A stretch of DNA of 64,000 nucleotides, from the NCBI RefSeq assembly GCF_040954645.1, contig NC_092803.1:65431427-65495426 (forward strand), in the 5' to 3' direction. Under the pieces are notes generated by a model. The model was not told the DNA's origin and searched no databases. It worked only from the letters and a program-made list of their open reading frames with translations. The translations under genes and the position numbers were made by a program. Below, in pieces: positions 20,831 through 32,330 of this stretch. The stretch's first letter is position 1. The number at the start of each line of letters is the position of its first letter. The DNA comes from Diabrotica undecimpunctata (lineage: Eukaryota > Arthropoda > Insecta > Coleoptera > Chrysomelidae).

Positions 20831-21549
20831 CAAGACGATCAAAAAATGAGCAGAATGAACCCTAGTATTTTCTTATGGGATTATACATGGGAAATGAAGC
20901 AGCGTTTTTACAAGTATAGCTTTTCCTAAATTTTATTTAATTTAATTATTATTATTATATAGTATAAATTCTCTTACTTAAATATGGTTATAGTGGTTGG
21001 CCTATTTTAATTTTTACTCTTTTTTGATTTAGTTGTACATTGTCTGTTTCATGTTGTTTTTAGCTTATAGTTTTTTGTTAGAACACAGACATATGTGGCC
21101 TGTGGCCTGATGATGGTGCACATATTGTAAGTCTCCGAAACCGGTAGCCAAAAAAAAATTTACCAATAAAAAAACTACTTAAGATTGTGAGTATTGACTC
21201 ATCTCCTATACATTAGTTTAAGTTATGTTTAAATTTACTACTCACAAACAAACAATCAGTTTTGTTAACAAACCTCGCAATGTCCTAAAGTCTTAAACTA
21301 GATATTACTTACTTCTACTTCCAGAAGAAAAGGGGCAACCACAAACTGTATGTCCAAAATCACCTAGTTAATTGCCTCCAGTCTACTCTCAGTGCATAAC
21401 CTACCTGAAAAAAAGAGAAGGATTTAGTGATCATGATCGAATACATAAAACAATGTTTTTAAAGATTTTTACTATCTAAAAAATAAATCTAGCTTGTGCA
21501 GTTTAATTTTTGTTGGTTATATAAATTTTGTTTCTTCAGAAAATATTGT

Positions 21550-21945
21550 GCAATTGCATAAATAATAATGTACAAGTACTTTGAAATCTGGGCGTATCGG
21601 AGAATCCTACGAATAAGTTGGTTGGATAGAGTTCGTAACGAAGCTGTTTTGCATCGGATGGGAAAAGTTACGGAAGTCGTCAAAACAGTTAAAAATCGCA
21701 AACTTGAATATTTTGGCCATGTTATGCGCCACCCAGAGAGATATAATATACTCCATTTAATAATACAAGGCAAGGTAGACGGAAGAAGTGGGCCAGGTCG
21801 AAGAAGAACGTCATGGTTTAGAAACCTGAGAGATTGGTTTAACAGATCCACTGCATCTCTTTTCTGAGCTGTCGTCAACAAAATTACTATAGCCAATTTT
21901 ATAGCCAACGCTCGATAATCGAGATCGGCAAATGAAGAAGACAAG
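21550..21945 (+). pseudogene. RTE-like LINE C-terminal domain and 3' end
   Basis: The frame from 21568 encodes YFEIWAYRRILRISWLDRVR, NEAVLHRMGKVTEVVKTVKN, RKLEYFGHVMRHPERYNILH and GRRRTSWFRNLRDWF. These align in order with 6830-7090. A stop near 21866 is followed by VVNKITIANFIANAR, the family's C-terminus. It is 5'-truncated with a short GAAGAAGA tail. The frame before the stop is unusually clean. Confidence 0.92.
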
Positions 21946-22013
21946 TACTTTATATAACACATAATGGTATTATTATTTTCAATAAAATTAATATCCCATA
22001 GAGACTAAAGTAT

Positions 22014-22190
22014 TTTTGACAATTGACACAAGAGTTCTATTAAAGGTATTTCTATTTGAATGGGTAAATATGTATCACAACAATATAAGCATAATGGGAT
22101 TGCTGTGTTAATTGTTGTATTGTTTGGGATGTAATCCCATTCAAATGCAAATAACTTTATAAGCACTCTTGCCCATTGTCTAAAGTCATT
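22014..22190. repeat. MITE-like foldback
   Basis: The left arm (22018-22065) contains GACAATTGACACAAGAGTTC and ATTTGAATGGG. The right arm is its diverged inverse, CCCATTCAAATGCAAATAAC ... ACTCTTGCCCATTGTC. Arms are about 50 bp with roughly three-quarters identity by eye, around about 70 bp. No coding capacity. Family unknown. Confidence 0.6.
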
Positions 22191-22734
22191 TGATATGTAC
22201 TTACTATACTTAACTGTAAAACGACGTTTTATGTGATTTACCTTATTTTAGGGGGTATGTTCATTTTCTGTTATATTTTAAAAATATTGGGAAAAAATAG
22301 GTAAAACATACCCATTTAGAAAAATTAACCAGTAACGATAAAGTAATGTACAGGGCGATCAAATTTTGTGACAAAGTCTGTTATTATAGGAAATACTAAA
22401 GAAGTTATTTACAAAAATAGGAGGTAGCTGTAAGTTTGACATTTTAAAATTCGCTACAAATATGCAGGTTCTTCCATAACACTGTACCGCATCAAATATA
22501 TGTTTTATGAAACATCCTCTATTTTATTTTAAATCTAAAATCCGCTTTTTCCTCGTTACAAGAATCCTTTTCCTCAAAACACCTCTAGGTACTTAAGAGT
22601 TTTGGAGATATTTTAAACTATAGTGGAAAAATGGGTATGAATTACATTTATTTATTATTTTTATTTAGTTTATTAAGATACAGCATACAAACAAAATAAA
22701 AAAATTAAATAAAGAAATTATTGTTATGTTCATT
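22191..22734. other. AT-rich spacer, nothing recognised
   Basis: No motif or repeat of note. Confidence 0.35.
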
Positions 22735-23415
22735 GCAGAGAATGTGTTCGAAATAAGCTCCCACAACGTCAACAAAGGCTTAAAGACGGTTGTCAAATGA
22801 TCAACTTACGTTTGTAAGCATTTGTGGTGTAACATAATATGCGTTTCTGAACTTTATGTCAACAATTATTGTTGGAGGCTCTAGCTAGCCAATAAATTGG
22901 AGCATCTCTTCCTATTAATCTCTTAGGAAATTAAATTCGTCTTGGATGAGGGCTTTTTGATGAGAAGGTGCTCCGTCATATAAATACCATAATTGTTGAC
23001 GGATGTTGAGGGGCACTATTTCAAGTAAAATATGTAAATGATTTACTAAAAAGGCTAAATATACCTTTCCGTTTACTGTTTCCTCAAAGAGAAAGGGCCT
23101 TTTACATAATTACCTAAGATACCAGACTAAACATTTAAGAACCACCTTGTTTGACTCTTCGTAATTATGTGGTAAGGATTTGTTGTAGAGTGATAGTGGA
23201 AGTTATGCCGAGTGACACATCTGTTTTTGTGAATCGTTGGTTTCCGAATCTCCGAATTGTGTCCATTCATACAAAGCTACCGTTCTTTCAAAAGGTGGTG
23301 TCTTGACGAGAATTTTCTGAAAAGATCCGTAGTAGTAGTACTTCCGCAAGAACAAGAAGTAATGTCTTGCCTCTTGAAATATTTTAACATTTAATTCGGC
23401 TTCTGTTGTATCCAT
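22735..23415 (-). pseudogene. DUF4817-type mariner-superfamily transposase remnant
   Basis: The minus strand reads MDTTEAELNVKIFQEARHYF at its right end and, further left, GPFLFEETVNGKVYLAFLVN, HILLEIVPLNIRQQLWYL, then YDGAPSHQKALIQDEF, where the Asp of YDGAPSH is the second catalytic residue. The order matches the transposase family with an N-terminal DUF4817 helix-turn-helix ('GP.ff.g.lng..Yl.fL...lp.lLe.vpl..r..mwf.hDGAPaH'). The last catalytic block is not recognisable. No terminal repeats were found. Confidence 0.75.
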
Positions 23416-25365
23416 TTTTGTTTTTTCTTAAGTCTCACTAGCATAACACTTAACAGTTAATAAAAGTTGATCAATTTATACACTTTTAAACACTTTAAGT
23501 AACTATTAAAGCTTACATCTTTTTCATTGATCCTATAAAAAAGTTGTATAGAACGTTATAAGACACAAGTCCTCATATACTTTTACGTATAAGTATTCTT
23601 TTACTATTTCTAATTTATTTTCAGATATAAAAAAGTTAAAGAAAATGCATATAATGAATAGATTAAGAGATAAAGGAGGTTAAAACACAAATCGTAGAGC
23701 TGAAAATAACAGTGAAAGTGAAGAAATACTACAATATATTTGAAAAGGTCAGAATAAAAAAGTAGGAAAATATGAATACAACATTCCAACCCAACGATTG
23801 AAAGAAGAAACATAAGAGTATTTTACTTTCTTTTTTTAGTAAAACCAGGTTTATAAGATCTACTTTTACATTAAAAAAATTATTTTTTATAGAACTAAGA
23901 TGTATGTAGGCCGTAAGTATTGTTGCCTTTGATATATTTTTCCTTAAAAATGTGTTGTTCAGACAGTGGACAGTAGAAAATTATTTTTTACGGTCTTAAG
24001 TCTTTTTAAAAAATTTAAAGAATATTATGTATTCATTTAGATTATAAGTTTTGTTTTTTTTTCTAGAAACGTGTTGTCCAAAAATTTTCCTGGACTGGGC
24101 CAGATTTGACGAGTTTATTGATATGGTGATGGATATTGGGTTAAACGAGACTTCCTTGGTGCACCGGAAGACTCATTTAGCTGGATAGTTTAAAAGGGGC
24201 GTTCACACGATAGAGGTACCATTACCGGGCGATGATTATCGCCCCATTCCGATAGCGCCATCAAGGAACATCAAGTGAACGTCAGTCACAACCGTATATA
24301 TATTGTTTTAGACATGTTTTCTAAGGAGTAGAATAACTTTTTCATTATTTCTAGTCTCAGTTCTGCGTTATTCTTACTGTTAATAAGCTTCTAAACCTAT
24401 CTTCTTCACAACGATTTTCAAGTTAAATGTCAAATGTAGTTAAGTCTCAGCAAATACATTATTTAGAGTTTTTACCGGTTTCATTGACTTTGTACAGAAT
24501 TTATATGTGACCGTTTGATCGGTAAATCGTACACATCGTTGTCTGATTAATTTAAAAAAAAAAAATAAATAAATAAAAAACCAAGTTTGTGCTACTAACA
24601 GCAACTAGTTGCTGTGTTTGGAGTATCGTTTTAACAAAATCAGATGCCCATAATCAAAGCTGTTTTTTTTTTGTAATTAACATATTTTACCTGGCCCATG
24701 AAATGCGATTAAAAATTATTTTTAATTTAAAACCATATTTATCGGTTATTACTTTCGCGTGGCACAGACATTTTATTTTTAGAACTGTAATCTGGGGACG
24801 ATAATTTTTTTTATTTTTCTAAAGGCCAACGGCAGACGTACTTTAACATCAATAATCGATTAAATATTACGAGTTATTAAAAAAAGGCGACAATGTTATA
24901 AAGCCCAGTCTGGTTAAAAAAAAGGTCGAAACATTTTTCGCAGATATCTGAAGCTTTTAAGACATAGATGGGAGTTACTAGATGACGAATAGATGAAAAA
25001 ATACTCGTATTTTTACCTTGCGTTTTTTTTTAAACAATAATTTATGGTCACAATTTGATTTTTTGTCTATAAGTTTCTCCCTTACATTTTACATAAACAA
25101 TATTTATATCATTTTTTATATCAAGAAATCTTTATTTTCCCGTTTTTTTAAATTAAAATTGATAAATAATTTACGGAGATATTTGCGAAAAAGCAGTTTT
25201 TTGCACTAATTTAAGTATAAATTTTATTAATTTTTTATTAACAAAATAAAATGTTATTAATACATTTGAACATCGAGGAATTACCGTCTTTTAAATTTGT
25301 GCGAAATTTCCCCCCGATCGGTCAAATAGTTTAAAACTTAAACTATCTCAGAAGTTAAATGCATA
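23416..25365. other. Long AT-rich stretch with one GC-richer island
   Basis: Mostly nothing recognised. At 24190-24300, GGGGCGTTCACACGATAG is followed by the perfect hairpin GGGCGATGATTATCGCCC (24219-24236). The first motif resembles ends of some Harbinger-type MITEs, but no matching opposite end was found. Confidence 0.35.
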
Positions 25366-25845
25366 TTGCGTTTTCATCGAAATTATTTACAAAATAAACA
25401 TAGAGAGTTAATTCATTTAGCAAATTCATGGGACGTAATAAAACAGTCGACCTTGGAAGAATATCGATATAGAACTACAGAGTACATGTCAGAAACAACA
25501 AACCCTTCTAATGATGATAATAATGATCAGAAAGTGATGACAATATTTTATTCTAATGTAAAATAATGCAAAGCCTACAATAACAGAATTCTGAACAGGT
25601 GTAATTTATTAACTGGAGCATATAGTACGATTGGCCTTGCATTTAAATACATGTTGACATTATCTTTTACCCAAGTAGCTTGTGAAAGAAGCTTTTCTTG
25701 TTTAATGTTTATAAAAAATGGATTAAGATCAAGACTGCATCAAAATCCTTTATGCTTATGTCAATTAAGACAGACATTTTAGAAGATATTGACATCTAAG
25801 AAATTATGAATGAAATTGCAAAAATAAGCACTTATTAAAATGTAC
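25366..25845 (+). pseudogene. hAT transposase C-terminal fragment
   Basis: The frame at 25366 gives LANSWDVIKQSTLEEYRYR. In a later frame come LTGAYSTIGLAFKYMLTLSF, TQVACERSFSCLMFIKNGL and RSRLHQNPLCL. The 'AYp.l..a.k.lLtlp.t.a.cERsFS.lk.iK..lRs.l.q..L' pattern is the hAT dimerisation domain of ZMYM1-like transposases. The N-terminal and catalytic parts are missing. Stops occur at 25564 and 25781. Confidence 0.88.
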
Positions 25846-26448
25846 TTTAGTAGTTTAAAATTAATAAATAAATTAATACTTTTATATAAAAAAAATATAT
25901 TATATATTCTTATATACTAAAAGGCTAAGCCCTTTTCTTGTGCGCAATACTCCTCCTAAACGGTGATAGGTAGGAGAATAATTTTTTCGAATAATTAAAC
26001 AGATTGTTGAGTAGATTCCCCTAAGGTTTAAAATTTTAAAAATTCGAACCGGTTTAAAAATTGCGGCCATAAAATGAATTTTTCCTATAGTAAAGTATAG
26101 GAATTCAATATTATACACAATGCAACAACGCGTCAATTCTCGAATGCTGGAATGCACCAACAAGTGTTTCCACTTAAGGAATAACGATAATGACCACTCA
26201 AAATTCGGGATCCTCCTGTCTCCGATTTTAATTTATGGGGTCTGGTTTACACTATCTGATGGTATTTTTTTATTTTTATGTTTAGTTAGAAAGTATTCTG
26301 TTTCCAACAAGTGCAGCGTGTGTGAGGTGTTGTGATTGATATTTAGAGATTTAGACTACGTTTTGAGTTTATTACTTAAAGAATTAAATAATGAGGTAAG
26401 CATTACTTTGTTTTTAATTTATTAGTTAGAAATATATTATTAATTTTG
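25846..26448. other. AT-rich spacer with a possible dispersed repeat
   Basis: 25915-26060 (AAGGCTAAGCCCTTTTCTTG ... AATTCGAACCGG) has the look of a dispersed repeat, but no second copy lies in the window. No coding signal. Confidence 0.3.
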
Positions 26449-26545
26449 TTGGGAATAAGCCACAATTTTACTTTAAATTAGGTTTATTTTAAATAAATAA
26501 ATAAAAAATAAACTTATTATAAAGTGAAATTGTGGCGTATTCTCA
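26449..26545. repeat. Short foldback sharing the GGGAATAAGCCACAATT terminus
   Basis: Left arm GGGAATAAGCCACAATTTTA ... GGTTTATTT and right arm AATAAACTTATT ... AAATTGTGGCGTATTCTC are inverted copies around an AAATAAAT-rich centre. The terminus equals that of the inserts at 4606 and 15155, so they appear related. Confidence 0.7.
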
Positions 26546-26636
26546 AAAAAGTGGAACAGTAGGCGGTAGTGTAGACTAGCGCGGAGCATCATACTGTTTT
26601 CTGTATTTTTTATTTAAATAATATTTAAATATAAAT

Positions 26637-26656
26637 TTAGTTAGTTAGTTAGTTAG
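26637..26656. repeat. (TTAG)5 microsatellite
   Basis: Five consecutive TTAG units. They lie just before the 26738 foldback. TTAG plus one base is the insect telomere unit TTAGG, but here the unit is four bases, so it is not telomeric. Confidence 0.9.
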
Positions 26657-26737
26657 AGTTCTCAAACCGACTTCTTTTTCTTAAACGTGGCATTTTACAA
26701 TCTAAAATATGCAAAAAAAAGTTACTTCCGTTTTTTA

Positions 26738-26931
26738 TTTAAGAAGGGCGGAGTCTAACAATCATATTGTTTCCGTTTCCTAATGTAAATCTTCCTGAAA
26801 ATCCTAAAAAACTACTGTATCGATTTTCAATTTAAAAAAATTGGCGTCGATACAGTTTATTTTTAGGATTTTTGGAACATTTACACCAGGCGACGGAAAC
26901 GATGGATCGTTAGACTCCGCCCCTCTTAAAT
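26738..26931. mobile_element. Foldback MITE, about 190 bp
   Basis: Left arm TTTAAGAAGGGCGGAGTCTA ... AATCCTAAAAAACT ... GTATCGA pairs with the right arm, TCGATACAGTTTATTTTTAG ... TTAGACTCCGCCCCTCTTAAA. Arms are about 85 bp and strongly conserved around GGCGGAGTCTAAC and TTTCCGT. No coding capacity. Confidence 0.85.
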
Positions 26932-27149
26932 ATCAGCAAAACTTACATCAAAACTCGATGTCGAGTTGGTCCGCTATTATATAATTAATTTGTAAGAAAT
27001 AAAATGCATAATGTGAATACTGAGCTTTTTTATTGAAGGGGCTAGTTTACTTTAATATTATTTGGTTTAAATTGTCTGCCTTTAGTTTAAACTGTTGTGT
27101 TCCGTTAATTTTAATTTTACTGTAAGTTTAAGGTTAATGGTTTACTATA

Positions 27150-28699
27150 CAGTGCTAGCCAAAAGTACCCTCCCACCTCGCATCTTTTGAACGGTTATTT
27201 TGGAGGGAGGAAATAAGCGGGCGTAGGCTTCTGAACTAGTAACAGGTGAATTAATAGTCATAGAAGACGTTACAGAGCCACTGTGACCGATAATTTTAAA
27301 TGGTACCTTATGGCTAATTTTGTTTGGAGTTTAAGCTGATTTTAATGAATAAATTAAATAAATACTAAAATTGTAGCTTCGTATTTAATTAATAAAGATT
27401 TAAGAAGCAGTTCTAATATTACTTCCTGACAGTACTGCATCCTATTGCTAAACTCTTGTCGTACACCTTCAAATGTGTCGGGGGAAATTGCCCTACATTC
27501 TTCAACAATTCGTTGTTTCCAAATGTCAATACTGTCGGGTGTTGTAGCGCAAACCTTATATTTGAAGTACCCCCACAGAAAAAAATCTAATGGTGTAAGG
27601 TCCTGTGACCGAGCTGGCCCTTCTATTAAACCTCGTCGTCCAATCCATCTACCACGATATTCTAGGTAACGTCTTATTGCACCATAGTAGTGAACAGGAG
27701 CACCATTTTGTTGGTTACTTCGGTTATTTTCAAGTTGCCGTATTCATCTGGATTTTCTTCCAAAATTTTAAGAATTAACGGCTCAATTACGTTTTATAAC
27801 AAATATGTCCAGATACCCTTCACTGGTGAAGATAGTATTGAGAAAAACAGGCCCAACTTGTGGTTTCCCAAAAAACCTGCTCAAAAATTTAGTTTTTCTG
27901 GAAATTAAGTATATTTTTCACGAAAGACGTGAGAATTTCTGTCAGTCCAGTACGTCACATTATGTGTGTTAACATTTCCATTGAGGGAAAAAGTACTTTC
28001 GTCACTAAAACAAATTGTTTTCATGTTATCTGGCAGTTGGTTAGGTTGATTGGACACATTTTCACAGAATTCTAGTTTTCGTTCGAGATCATTATCTGCA
28101 CAAATGTGTAAGTTGGTGCACAATTTTTAAATTGTACCTATCAATGAAATTTTTTTTAGTGAAACACTCAGTGTACTGTCCTTTGAATGATTGCACACAT
28201 AGACGCAACTTGGGCTGGAGAAGAAGTAGAGTTCACTACCATTTCTGCAATTGTCAATTTTTTTGTCATCCCTAATTGTGAGTCGATCAGATCGTTTGGC
28301 ATTTTGAACACTACCTGTTTCTTCGAACTTCCGAAGAAGCTCCCTCAAATAAGTCCCCGATATAGGGAGATCGGGGTCCCGCTCATTAAAAAGTCGTTCC
28401 GCTGCATGAAAATTGTTTCTACATCGACCAATTATTATGACAGCTGCTACTTTACAGTACGTACCAATCTGCGTATGTAAACATTTAAACGTCTCGTTAA
28501 ACAATAATTAAACTAAATATTCAAGGTATAAACACTTTTGCAAAAACTTTTTTGACAAATAACCAGAGGCGGACGTCAGAATTGAGTTGAAACCTTCGGA
28601 AGTTTATTTCCTCACTCCAAATTTCACTATTATAAGTAAAATATAACCTTATAAACATTCAAAGATACAACGGGGGGGGGGAGCTTTTGGCTAGCACTG
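27150..28699 (-). mobile_element. DUF4817-type mariner-superfamily transposon, both ends present
   Basis: The ends are inverted copies of CAGTGCTAGCCAAAAG; the left is preceded by TA (27148-27149), while the right flank reads CA (28700-28701), perhaps a mutated TA. Size is 1550 bp. The minus-strand transposase fills it. A run of ten or more G's (28670-28681) sits just inside the right end. Confidence 0.9.
27435..28504 (-). pseudogene. DUF4817-type transposase pseudogene
   Basis: From the right, IIGRCRNNFHAAERLFNERD, LPISGTYLRELLRKFEETGS and VQNAKRSDRLTIRDDK form the DUF4817 helix-turn-helix. Then DNDLERKLEFCENVSNQ, NMKTICFSDESTFSLNG (first Asp) and NVIEPLILKILEENPDEYGN follow. The D(G)APAH block is mostly destroyed, and the third block survives as LTPLDFFLWGYFKYKV, whose Asp is the last catalytic residue. 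It ends with RAISPDTFEGVRQEF near 27470. Several frameshifts. It is the best-preserved of three such genes here (others at 22735 and 35704). Confidence 0.92.
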
Positions 28700-28701
28700 C
28701 A

Positions 28702-30084
28702 TTTTTTATTATTAGTTTTTGGCTCATATTCCAATGTTAATCATAAATTACTAGCACTAATTTGTCAATTTCTTAGACTTACGATCCATAGAGTTATTAT
28801 TATTAAGCTTTTTGACGTGTAGAAGAGTAATCGCTTCATGGCTCGCTATGAATCAACACATGATTGGCGCCCGTTTTTTTTTTTTTCATGATTTCCCGGA
28901 CCCGAAAATTTCCACAGTCCAAGCGTGGTAACAGGCACCCATCAATATTTAGGTTTTTAAGTCTTTCCACAATTTTGTTTGCGGAACATGTGTTACGTTT
29001 CGAAGTAACACATTTCGAAAGAATATTCCGTGTTTTTTTTCTCGTTTTCCACTCCGGTGGAACTATGTTGACAGCAATTTTTCATCAGCTTAGATGGCTC
29101 CGGGGCCTCTTGCCGCTAATAATAATTTGCTGGAATATTTCCGGGGGCGGGGGATTCTTTATTCTGGTTAGTGCTATTTTTCTGATAGTATTAAGCATAA
29201 ATTTCTGTATGCTACTTTGTTATTAAGTAGTGTACCTTGAATTGTGTACTCTGACGTATTTTCTATTAGCAGATTATCTATGCTGGGCTAGCTTAGTGGT
29301 CGGCTACCTATTGTAATAATCCTTTATTAAAATTAACTAGAAATTTATAGTTGCCGAAATGATCAATAAATAATTGATGTCGTCAGTATTAAAAAACGGA
29401 TTATATTCTCTTTATCTGTTCAGTGACATCGTGACCTTTTACAGCCACTGAACTCTGGCCGATTGCATTGCTGTTCCTGTTTTATTATATCGGCACTATA
29501 GCTGATAAATCAGTCATATAGAGTTTAATAATAATAATAATTATTGTAGATCATCAGATTCATGGTATCAATATTTATATGCAACACAAACGGAATATGT
29601 TTATAACCAAAATATTTGAGTTTAATTATTATAATGTTATTTTTATCTGTTTTGCGATATAAAATAAAATGTGTCGCATGCTGTTTTAAAAAGAAAGTGA
29701 TTGTGTATGATTAAGAATACAGCATCGCAGGTTATAGAAGGGGGTGCCTGTGATAAAGTCAATACGTGGTCTCTGGATGAGAGCAAAACAATTCTTGAAC
29801 ATGACTCCCCTTGGTATTCCAAACAAGGCGTGGTGTCTTGAAAGAATACCTTTATCGACACCGATCATGCAAAAGATCTCTCGAAAATCAAAGATTCCGC
29901 AGCATCAAAACATAGACGCATTATTTTGTTTGTACGGATCATTTTGTTAGTTTTCTAAGCCAAGATGTTGTCCTTCTTACTTCTAGTGAGTGCAGTTTGA
30001 TTACGTATTCTGCTCATCCAAGTAATGTCAAACGTTCTTCTATATCACTACAACTCGAGCTTCGGCATGACATATATTGTGGTC
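28702..30084. other. AT-rich stretch, no assigned genes
   Basis: Open frames of 60-120 codons occur (28864-29226 on plus; 29643-29868 on minus) but show no family motif. 29700-29900 is less AT-rich than its surroundings and might be an old coding fossil I cannot name. Confidence 0.35.
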
Positions 30085-31492
30085 CAGACAAACCAAGCAT
30101 GGACACCAACGGAAATGTTTCAACATCTAAAAGAAACAATAACTAAAGCGGCTGAAGAAGCACTTGGTATGAAACAACACAAGAATAAATATCTGGAGAA
30201 ATACAATGAAGACTTAGAAGAGATGATTAGAAAAAAAAGGTGCATTCCATAAGTAGTTGAAGGATAAAATACCAAGAACGCGAGATGAATATGTTACCCT
30301 TAGGCAACAAGTGAAGCGAAAAATACAACTGAAGAAGAAAGAATACTGCGAGAGAATGTGTAGAGACAAAGATAACACAATTGGTTATAACAGGTCAACA
30401 GAGCTTAGAAAAAAATAAAAAATATTAGAAGAAATAAACTAGGTAACAACATCTTAGAAATAATTACGCCAAATGAAATAATAAAAGATTGCACAATGTT
30501 ATTACAAGATAAGAGATTCGAATATGAGACACATGGTATTACGACAATTACGGCATTTAAAAAAATCAAAAACAACAAAGCACCAGGATCAGGAAACATA
30601 AAAATGGAATTGTTGAAATACACTCTAATAAATACACCACTTAGGTGTTCTATTTATTAGAGTGTTTTTCAATAAAATTGAAAAAAGAAAAGACATTCCA
30701 AGTGAATGAAGTTTATCATACATGTTGTCCACATTAAAAAAAATGCTTATTACTGAATTGTTAATATTTTTTTATAATAACACCACACATTAAAGTTCTT
30801 TAAAAATTTTGTTTAATGATTTTAGTAATTTAAAAAAAAATTGTTAAATATAATACAGAATTTACTCATCCTTTACAATTTTATTATTATCTAATGTTTA
30901 ATTACCTCATTTTCATTATCATTATATTTCATTATAATGAATGAAAAAAAAATGTACGTTTTTGTCAATAAAAACGGGATGTGGTACTCCGGGAGTGGCC
31001 GTGGAGGGGAAGCATCTTTCTTATCGTCTACGCACGGAGCGATGGTTTTTAATTTGATTTAATTTATTTATTTTAAACAAATTTTTTAAAATTAAAATTA
31101 GCCAAATCTATCCAGTTGTTCTTGAATTGTTATAAAAAAGTATATATTACTGTATGTATACCGCAAGGTTACTGCACGCGTCTCGATATTAAGCGTCGCG
31201 CTAAATTTAACTTCAGGTCCCTGCAAAAAACCATACTGAGCAATAAAAAGTATTCACTTCAAAAGAAGAGAAGAGATCGATTAACAACTATACAGGGATT
31301 ACTGTAATACCTTCAATTGGACGAATCTTTTCGAGTAATAAAAGATAAAGTAATAGGACAACACATGGATAACTACAGTGAAGCACAATCTGCATTTTGA
31401 AAAGTCAGAACATGTCTCGACAATATATTTATCATGACACAAAGTTATCGAGAAAAACAAAGAGATGGCCTAGTGTCTTCACTTTTAACACA

Positions 31493-31522
31493 AAAACACA
31501 CACACGCGCGCGCACACACACA

Positions 31523-31610
<88 letters not shown>
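31493..31610. repeat. Compound (CA)n-(TA)n microsatellite
   Basis: About 60 bp of CA repeats with a short GCGCGC interruption passes directly into about 55 bp of TA repeats. It lies inside the degraded LINE. Confidence 0.98.
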
Positions 31611-31611
<1 letters not shown>

Positions 31612-31929
31612 CAAACTAAGAAAACTGCAAAAGCACTCCATGGGTTGATATGGAACAAAATTCACACCAAAAAAAAACAAAAGAAATAATGTTTCACGAC
31701 ATCGTGTAAAACGTGGCACTATACGGAGAGGAAGTATGGCCAGTGATACCAAAAATACCAAATAAAATAAGAGCAGTCGAAGTGGACTTTATGAGCAGAT
31801 GTTTCCAAATTACCAGAAGGAACAGAATAAGGACTGAGGAAATATGGATTCGGATGAAAGTAGAATGCTCACAAAAAAATTGGAAAACAGAGCACTGCAG
31901 TGGTATGATATTGTTCAAAGAATGTTGGT

Positions 31930-32125
31930 CATAGGTGCCCAAAAAGAGTAATGGAACGTGAACATCCAGAAAGAAGACTGGCTATAAGATCAAAGTGCTG
32001 AAAAGGGCAATGCAGTGGGAATATCCAGAAAGAAGACGCAAAGGAAGACAAGCTATGATATGGAAGTGCCAAAAAGGGTAATGGAATGGACATCTCCAGA
32101 AAGCAAACGGAGAGGAAGACCAGCT
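31930..32125 (+). repeat. Triplicated unit inside a LINE tail
   Basis: Three related units, each like GTG-CC/CTG-AAAAGGG-TAATGGAA followed by CATCCAGAAAGAAGAC, occur at about 31936, 31996 and 32067. Translated, each resembles VPKRVMEW-PER-R-RGRPA, so a 20-residue segment of the LINE C-terminus was locally duplicated. Period about 60-70 bp. Confidence 0.65.
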
Positions 32126-32330
32126 GAGATGTAAAACATGTATAGGAAAGGTAATAATGGAGGGTGATCTCAAAGAAGGTGACACGGAGGATAAAAATCT
32201 GTGTGGGATTACAACAGCAAACTCATAATGAGCAAATGCCGAAGAAGTACTGTTCATAAATTGTCTAAGAAAAACTTGTGGCTCGTATCTGAGTACAAAT
32301 ATGGAGAAGAGGAAGAATATAAACATGGTC

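Larger units (their letters stand above)
30085..32330 (+). pseudogene. RTE-like LINE, three ordered pieces with a microsatellite inside
   Basis: Piece 1 (30085-30745): AWTPTEMFQHLKETITKAAE, TLRQQVKRKIQLKKKEYCER and FKKIKNNKAPGSGNIKMELL (first RT motif), then KRKDIPSE. Piece 2 (31315-31490): VIKDKVIGQHMDNYSEAQSA then LDNIF, the RT finger. Piece 3 (31700-32330): ALYGEEVWPVIPKIPNKIRA, EVDFMSRCFQITRRNRIRTE and the Arg-rich tail. The order is collinear with an intact LINE, so it is probably one copy disturbed by an insertion at 30746-31314 and by loss of the YADD palm near the microsatellite. Many stops. Confidence 0.82.

Noticed and set aside
24219..24236. Intrinsic transcription terminator (GGGCGAT-GATT-ATCGCCC)
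   Set aside because: The hairpin is real, but this is not bacterial DNA and no T run follows.
26637..26656. Telomere-like TTAG repeat
   Set aside because: The unit is four bases, not the insect TTAGG, and only five units are present.
28864..29226. 120-codon frame with hydrophobic segments, possible membrane protein
   Set aside because: Runs of Phe come from T-rich DNA, and there are no motifs and no supporting context.
31397..31761. Open frames rich in HTHT/YIYI and CVCV
   Set aside because: They are translations of the CA/TA microsatellite.
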